From positions 7,688,001-7,752,000 of the forward strand of contig NZ_CP042266.1 of NCBI RefSeq assembly GCF_007856155.1: a DNA stretch of 64,000 bases, read 5' to 3'. Shown here one piece after another: positions 56,658-64,000 of this stretch. The notes under the pieces are model-generated. The model made no database searches. It saw nothing but the letters and a program-made list of their open reading frames with translations, and was not told the DNA's origin. The translations under genes were made by a program, and so were the position numbers. Positions within the stretch are counted from its first letter, which is position 1. Each line of letters opens with the position of its first letter. This stretch comes from Streptomyces qinzhouensis (lineage in GTDB: Bacteria; Actinomycetota; Actinomycetes; Streptomycetales; Streptomycetaceae).

Positions 56658-56791
56658 GCCCGGAATGCTAGGCGGACGCGCCTTCCCCCTCCCGGCCCGG
56701 ACCCTCGGCTCAGGGGGGCTCAGGGGGGTCGGGAGGGGGGTCGCGGCACGGCGCCCGGGCACACCCGGGTGGTTCCCCCGAGCCGGACGCG
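56658..56791 (-). promoter_or_regulatory. allD-fkbG intergenic region with G-run motifs and a hairpin
   Basis: These 134 bp hold two tandem CTCAGGGGGG decamers (56709-56728, plus-strand reading) followed by TCGGGAGGGGGG (56729-56740), and a TAGCAT -10 candidate on the minus strand (56669-56664). They suggest that fkbG has its own promoter besides read-through from allD. No good -35 was found at 16-18 bases. Confidence 0.6.
56754..56769 (-). terminator. Possible short hairpin after allD
   Basis: CCCGGG-CACA-CCCGGG can fold into a 6-bp GC stem about 25 bases after the allD stop, with an extra flanking pair. There is no T-run, so it may be an attenuating or stabilising hairpin rather than a full terminator. 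Confidence 0.35.
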
Positions 56792-59282
<2,491 letters not shown>

Positions 59283-59286
<4 letters not shown>

Positions 59287-61682
59287 CGGCTGGTCCTTGT
59301 CTTCCGGGTCTTCCGGACGGGTGAGCCGTCGGCGGGGGAGAGGGTGATGACCGGGCCCGGTTCGCCGTCCGCGGGCCCCACGGTGACGTCGGGTGCCGCG
59401 GAGTGCAGGGCGCGGATCACGGCGAGGATCCCGTCGGCGCCGAGAAAGGTCTCCTCCGTCGTGCCGGGCCCGCCGAGCGCGTACTCGGCCGGCGCCTGAG
59501 GGCTGCCGGTCCAGGCCGTGTGGAGGCGGACGAGCGGGGTCAGGCCGTGCGCGCGGGCGACGGACTCACGGCTCAGCGCGAGGAGGAAGGCCCCCTCCGC
59601 GATCCGCTCGGCCTCGATGCCCATGAAGTGGGCGAAATCGGGTCGGCTGGTCGCGCTGACACCGAGGACGAGTGCCATGTCGATGCCACCGTGCGCCAGT
59701 TGGCGGATCGCGGTGTGCACGGCGGTGAGCCCGCTGGTGGCGCCCGTGTCGACCAGCATGGTGGGGCCGCCCAGGTCGTAGCGGTTGGCGATACGTGCCG
59801 GGATGATGTTGGGCAGGAGCCCCGGCAGGGTGTCCTTGGTGGTCGCCGGGGTCGTGGACCGCAGATCGGCGAGCCAGTCGGTGAACGCCGTGCGGTCGGG
59901 TTCGTCGAGAACGCGGTGCACATCGGTGGCATGGCAGCGCACCAGATGATCCATGGAGGACGGGGGCGGACCGGTGGCGGCCGCGAAGACCCCGGTGGTC
60001 GGCCGCATCGGCGCCCACAGCTCACCGTGCTCGGCACTGAAAACGGCCGCCACGCGCAGGGCCATGAGCTGGCCCGCGTCCGTGGACCGTACGGTGGGCG
60101 GAGGCAGCCGGACATCCTGAAACGGGGGCGCCGGATACCGGGGGCCGAAGGTGCGCGGCCCCGGGAGCCGACCGTCGCGCAGCAGCCGTACCAATGCCGC
60201 GGGATCCGGATCGCCGGGCAGGTGAGCGGTCCAGGCGAGGAGAACCACCGGGTCGGGCTCGGTGCGTGCGGGGCGCGGGGCCGCCCGCGCGGGCTCACGG
60301 TCGGCGATCAGCAGATGGGCGTTGGTGCCGCCGAAGCCGAAGGCGGAGACGCCCACGGTCCTGGAACGCCGACCGTCCGCGGGCCACGGAACGTCGGCGG
60401 TGGGCACGCGTACCCGGTCCCCGGTCCCCGCGGTGAGCCCGGGTTCGGTGAAGCGCCGCTGGGCCGGAATCATGCCCCGGCGCAGCGCTGTGAGCGCCTG
60501 GACGACCGAGACCACTCCCGAGCTCCACCCGGTGTGCCCGAGCAGGGACTTGTTGGATCCGCACCGAACGCTGCCCGGATCGACGGCGGCGGCGAGAGTC
60601 CGGAGTTCCACCGCGTCACCGACGGCCGTGCCCGTCCCATGCGCGATCACCCAGTCGATATCGTCCGCCGTCAGACCCGATGCCTGCCAGGCGCGGTCCA
60701 GACAGCGGCGCTGACCGACGGGATTGGGGGCGTAGATCGCCGTACCCCTGCCGTCCGATGATCCGCCGAATCCCACGAGGACGCCGAACACCGGGTCCCC
60801 GTCCTCGACAGCCCGGTCCAGGCGTTTGAGTGCGACAGCGCCCGCTCCGTCCGAGAACAGCGTTCCGTCCGCGTGCTCGTCGAACGCCCGGACGTCCCCG
60901 CCGGCGCTCAGCCCGCGCAGTTTGGAGAAGGTGATGTTGTAACGCGGTGTCACTCCCGACACCCCGCCGCAGTAGGCGATATCGCAAGCGCCCGCCAGCA
61001 GGCTCGTGACACCGAGTCCGATCGCGTACAGCGAGGACGAACAGGCCGCGTCGACCACGGCGAACTCGCAGTCGCCGGGCAACAGCCCGGCCGCCGCGGC
61101 CCGCGCGACCCGGTCGGGCAGCGTATCCCGCGGCTCCTCGGCGCCGTACCCGTGGTGGTGCTTCAGGAGGGCGCGCAGCCGTTCCTCGGCCTCGGCCCTC
61201 CGCTCGGGCTCGTCGCGGTGCAACCGCTCCGCGACGGCCCGGGGGACGCATTCGGCGAGGACCGCCTCGTCGGTGCGCTGGCCGACCAGGGCGCTGGTCC
61301 CGACGTAGTAGGCGTATCTGTCGGTACGGCGGGCGGTGACGGTCTCCCGCGCCTGCCGCAGGCAGTGCCGCAGCCAGGCCGGATTCTGTTCGGCGGCCGA
61401 GCGCGCTCCGGCCGCGATGTCCCCGGCCGGCCCGGGACGCGGCCGAAAGCCGTGCAGGAAACCCGAGGTGCGCGCATAGCCGCGGTCCTCGGCGGCCGGA
61501 TCCGCCGACCAGAAGGAATCGAGCCGGAAACGGTCCAACGGCTCCTCGAACACGGGTCTGTCACCGCACAGCAGCTTCCACAGCTCCTCCGGGTCCGAGG
61601 CGCCCGGCACGGCGACACCCATCCCGACGACGGCGACCCTGTCGTCGCGCGGCTCCTCCTCATCCGGGTCACTGGAGATCAC
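59283..61682 (-). CDS. allK: AllK, ketosynthase with a second cysteine-less KS-like domain
   Basis: Builds the five-carbon chain of the allylmalonyl unit on the ACP of AllA. The 799-aa protein starts at a GTG (61682), eight bases after the allA stop. The first domain is a complete KS: VDAACSSSLYAIG, HGTGTAVGDAVEL and NKSLLGHTGWSSG. The C-terminal third looks like a second thiolase-fold domain (PTMLVDTGATSGLTAVHTAI, GVSATSRPDFAHFMG) in which the active-site cysteine position is not a cysteine, resembling a chain-length-factor-like partner. The C-terminus is a short basic tail (KTRKTRTSR). The next gene overlaps by four bases. Confidence 0.93.
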
Positions 61683-61689
61683 GACCGGA

Positions 61690-62985
61690 TCACCGCTGCT
61701 CGGAAGCGGTACCGGTGCGCTCGCTCAGCAGGCCTGTGATGTACACGGCCAGGCCGGAGACCGTGCCGTACGTTCCCGTATCCGCGTCCTGCAGCGTGTC
61801 CTTGAGGCCGAACCGCTGCAGTGCGTGGGCCTGCAATTCGGTCATCGCCAGGGAGTCGACGCCGAGATCGGCCTGAAAGTCGGCATCGTCGGTGATCACT
61901 TCCAGCGGATACTCGAGGACCTCGGAGCACACCTCGCGTACCCCTTGGAGCACGTCCGGGTCGGCCACAGCGGCCGGCGCCCGTTCCGCGGGCGCGGCGA
62001 CGCCGGTCACGGCCGAGGGGCGGGCGGGCCGCAGCCGGGCGGACAGATCCGGTGCCGTCATGGCCTCACGGAGCGGTGCCACGGTCACGGCGCGGGGCAG
62101 CGATCCGGACACAATGCGGGTGAGGACGTCCAGCGCGCCGCATTCCACGAAGGTCGTGACGCCCTCGGCGTTCAGCGCGCGCACAGCGTCGTGGAACCGC
62201 ACCGGCCGGGTCATGTCGTTCACCATCAGATCGACGACATCGTCCCGCGCCGTCAGGAAGCGGCCCAGGCCGTGGGAGTAGAAGAAGCGCTCCCGGGGCG
62301 CGGACATCCGGATGGTCCGCATCGTCGTCGCGTACAGGGCGCTCGCGTCGGCCAGTTGCGGTACGTGGAAGGGGCCGGGGACATGCAGCCGGGAGTTACG
62401 GATGCCCGCCTCCCGTGCTATCTGCCGTATTCTCACCAGATCCGCTTCGGCGCCGCTGATGACGGTCTGACTCGGGGAGTTCTGCGCCGAAACGGCTGAC
62501 GTCTCGGCCTCCGCCGAGGCGATCAGCTCCTCGGCGCGGGCCGTGTCCGCGTTCACCGCCAGCATCCCGCCCGTGGGCGGCGGCGCCTTGCGCAGCGTGG
62601 CGTGGCGTTCGCAGACCGCCCTGGCCGCGTCGCCCGGTGTGAACACACCGGCGACGGCCAGCGCGGCGAACTCCCCGAGACTGTGCCCGGCGACATGATC
62701 GGGACTCATCCCGTGCCGTGACTCCAGAAGTTCCGCCAGGGCGATGGAAGTTGCCAGAATGGCCACATCGAGGCGCTCGTGATCGGACTCGAGCAGCTCC
62801 GCCGCCCCCGGAGCATCCGGGGAGAACAGAAGAGGCCGGACCGGCCTCAGCCGGAACTCCTCGGTGGCCGCGTCGATCTCCGCGACGAGGGCCGCCACCC
62901 GGTCGGCGTCGGCGCCGAGACCGGCGAAGACGCCCGGTACGTAGGACCCCTGGCCGGGGAAGAGGAAAGCCACCCCACTGGTCAT
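61690..62985 (-). CDS. allA: AllA, acyltransferase-ACP didomain protein
   Basis: Loads and carries acyl units for AllK in allylmalonyl-CoA biosynthesis. The 431-aa protein has an AT (residues about 1-300) with FLFPGQGSYVPG, GHSLGEFAALAVAG and GPFHVPQL in the HAFH position, then a proline/alanine linker and an ACP with DLGVDSLAMTEL near 385. The ATG at 62985 is preceded by AAAGGACG as ribosome site. It heads the minus-strand run allA-allK-allR-allD(-fkbG). The nearest promoter candidate is about 250 bases upstream. Confidence 0.95.
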   Translation of the reverse strand: MTSGVAFLFPGQGSYVPGVFAGLGADADRVAALVAEIDAATEEFRLRPVRPLLFSPDAPGAAELLESDHERLDVAILATSIALAELLESRHGMSPDHVAGHSLGEFAALAVAGVFTPGDAARAVCERHATLRKAPPPTGGMLAVNADTARAEELIASAEAETSAVSAQNSPSQTVISGAEADLVRIRQIAREAGIRNSRLHVPGPFHVPQLADASALYATTMRTIRMSAPRERFFYSHGLGRFLTARDDVVDLMVNDMTRPVRFHDAVRALNAEGVTTFVECGALDVLTRIVSGSLPRAVTVAPLREAMTAPDLSARLRPARPSAVTGVAAPAERAPAAVADPDVLQGVREVCSEVLEYPLEVITDDADFQADLGVDSLAMTELQAHALQRFGLKDTLQDADTGTYGTVSGLAVYITGLLSERTGTASEQR

Positions 62986-63235
62986 GTCATCGTCCTTTCG
63001 TCGGGATGGCCCGGGCCGGTGTCACCCGGCCGGCTCGGGCCGGCGCCTCTCCTGCCGGGCAGGGGGAACTACGGGGCATGCCGCTGGACATGCCCGACCG
63101 GACAGGAGGGGCACGATCAGATGGAGGTGCGGTAGCGCGGGACGGGGAGATGTGTCCGCCGCGTACCGGACCCCCTGGCAGGAGGGCCGAAGAGAGGCCG
63201 TGGCGGCTGCGGGATGCCATCTCCCCCATAGCGGA

Positions 63236-63248
63236 ATGCTTTGAGCAT
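63236..63248. promoter_or_regulatory. Small palindrome overlapping the allA -10
   Basis: ATGCT-TTG-AGCAT is a perfect 5-bp inverted repeat with a 3-base spacer that covers the proposed -10 and start point. It could be an operator or a chance match. Confidence 0.3.
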
Positions 63249-63282
63249 AGGGAGGGCGCCGTCGACCCGTCAGCCCCCTAAG
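63244..63282 (-). promoter_or_regulatory. Candidate allA promoter with adjoining activator motif
   Basis: Read on the minus strand: CTTAGGGGG (63282-63274), directly followed by CTGACG (63273-63268) as -35, an 18-base spacer, and TATGCT (63249-63244) as -10. The layout equals that of fkbO base for base. A transcript would start near 63237 and have a leader of about 250 bases. Confidence 0.55.
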
Positions 63283-63472
63283 GGAGCAGTGCCCACCCCC
63301 CTACCCGACCATGGGACGTGTGCTTAGGGGGGCGGCGGGAGCCTGGTCCGGAGACGGGTGGCGCGGCCGCCCGGCCGCCCGCGCCGTGGACACCGGGCGG
63401 GAGGTCATCGCGCTCGGTCCGGCCCGGGCTCCGTCTCGACGTGACGTGGGCCACCGCGTCTGCCGCCCCGGT

Positions 63473-64000
63473 TCAGCGCGTGGCGCGGTCGGCGGTCCGA
63501 ATCAGCTTCTGCACCGCGCCGGGGTGGCTGACCATGACGGAGTGGGAGGCACCCCGCACCTCGAGCTGGCCCCGGACATCCGCGCGGTCGTACTCCCAGC
63601 GTTGCAGGGCGGGCGGAATGGCCTTGTCCGCGGCGGCGACCAGGCCCCAGGACGGAATACTCCGCCAGGCGGCGGCCCGGGTGGGGTCGGTGAGGTGCGT
63701 GGCGGCGGCCGGGCGTTGCGCGGCCTGCATGGTGTCGGTGACCGACCTGGGCAGGTCCGCGGCGAACGCGCTGCGGAACTTGTCGGCCTTGAGGTAGAAG
63801 TCGGTTCCGGGGGTGCCGTCCGGATGGGTGAACGGCACCTCGTTGATCGCTTCCGGGATCTCGCTGCCCGGGTACTTGCCGAGCAGGCCGATCAGCTGCT
63901 CGCCCTTGTCGGGTACGAACGCGGCCACATAGACCAGGGCCTTGACGTTGGGGTTGCCGACGGCGGCGTTGGTGATGACCGCGCCGCCGTAGGAGTGACC
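63473..64000 (-). CDS. Alpha/beta-hydrolase family protein (5' end outside window)
   Basis: The frame is open from base 64000 to a TGA at 63473-63475, giving the C-terminal 175 codons. It begins at the nucleophile elbow GHSYGGAVITNAAVG, followed by ALVYVAAFVPDKGEQ, and ends with RGASHSVMVSHPGAV, which holds the likely catalytic histidine. This is the common actinobacterial hydrolase family of about 230-270 residues, many annotated only as alpha/beta hydrolase. No role in FK506 synthesis is apparent; it probably marks the edge of the cluster. It is separated from allA by 487 bp. Confidence 0.85.
   Translation of the reverse strand, partial: GHSYGGAVITNAAVGNPNVKALVYVAAFVPDKGEQLIGLLGKYPGSEIPEAINEVPFTHPDGTPGTDFYLKADKFRSAFAADLPRSVTDTMQAAQRPAAATHLTDPTRAAAWRSIPSWGLVAAADKAIPPALQRWEYDRADVRGQLEVRGASHSVMVSHPGAVQKLIRTADRATR

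Larger units (their letters stand above)
62986..63472. promoter_or_regulatory. 487-bp region upstream of allA
   Basis: No gene is convincing here. On the minus strand it contains a promoter candidate (63244-63282), motif copies CTTAGGGGG (63282-63274) and CCCCCCTAAG (63332-63323), a GTAGGGGGG (63302-63294 area) between them, and a long leader. An 80-codon low-complexity reading frame (62987-63229, minus) ends one base before the allA ATG; its composition (Pro, Ser, Ala, Arg) is that of chance GC-rich frames. Confidence 0.6.

Noticed and set aside
56658..56762. Upstream ATG of fkbG at 56762
   Set aside because: The added stretch is Pro/Arg-rich, covers the G-run motifs and a hairpin, and precedes the natural MANQVT start.
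63318..63797. 159-codon plus-strand frame near the right end
   Set aside because: Antisense to the hydrolase, whose GHSYGG and HSVMVSHP motifs show the real strand.

Overview
This window holds most of a tacrolimus (FK506) biosynthetic gene cluster from a high-GC actinomycete, almost certainly a Streptomyces. GC content is very high throughout, third codon positions are mostly G or C, GTG starts are common, and neighbouring genes often overlap by the four bases GTGA or ATGA. The gene set and order match the known tacrolimus/ascomycin family. The four-gene allylmalonyl cassette (allA, allK, allR, allD) points to FK506 rather than FK520. The exact species cannot be told from the sequence alone.

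Layout, left to right. Bases 1-12188 (minus strand) are the first two thirds of fkbA: PKS modules 7, 8 and the start of 9; the gene runs off the left edge. fkbP (NRPS, 12191-16765) and fkbO (chorismatase, 16762-17796) precede it on the same strand. A 178-bp divergent regulatory region separates fkbO from fkbB (loading module and modules 1-4, 17975-40711). fkbC (modules 5-6) follows, then fkbL (lysine cyclodeaminase) and fkbK-J-I-H (methoxymalonyl-ACP supply), all on the plus strand. This plus-strand run meets a minus-strand run tail to tail: fkbH and fkbG overlap by 23 bp. The minus-strand run is allA, allK, allR, allD, fkbG. Beyond a 487-bp control region upstream of allA lies the 3' part of an alpha/beta-hydrolase gene that runs off the right edge.

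How the genes work together. FkbO makes the dihydroxycyclohexene-type starter from chorismate, and the FkbB loading module (ligase-ER-ACP) activates it. FkbB, FkbC and FkbA extend it in ten rounds. The AT signatures read collinearly with the product: methylmalonyl for modules 1, 2, 5, 6 and 9, malonyl for 3, a unique CPTH signature for the allylmalonyl module 4, and a HAGH signature for methoxymalonyl modules 7 and 8. FkbL makes pipecolate, which FkbP adds before ring closure. The later genes of the pathway (rest of fkbA, and by analogy fkbD and fkbM) should lie beyond the left edge.

Most of the biochemistry is known. The more interesting signals are: an apparently shared promoter layout at fkbO and allA (CTTAGGGGG abutting a -35, 18-bp spacer, -10) with related motifs before fkbG and fkbB; a single TTA codon, found in fkbB; a 974-bp near-identical inverted repeat joining KR1 and KR8; large homogenised KS-AT tracts with abnormal codon use; and a graded series of decaying DH and KR domains that fits the product structure. 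No tRNA, rRNA, CRISPR or insertion sequence was seen.
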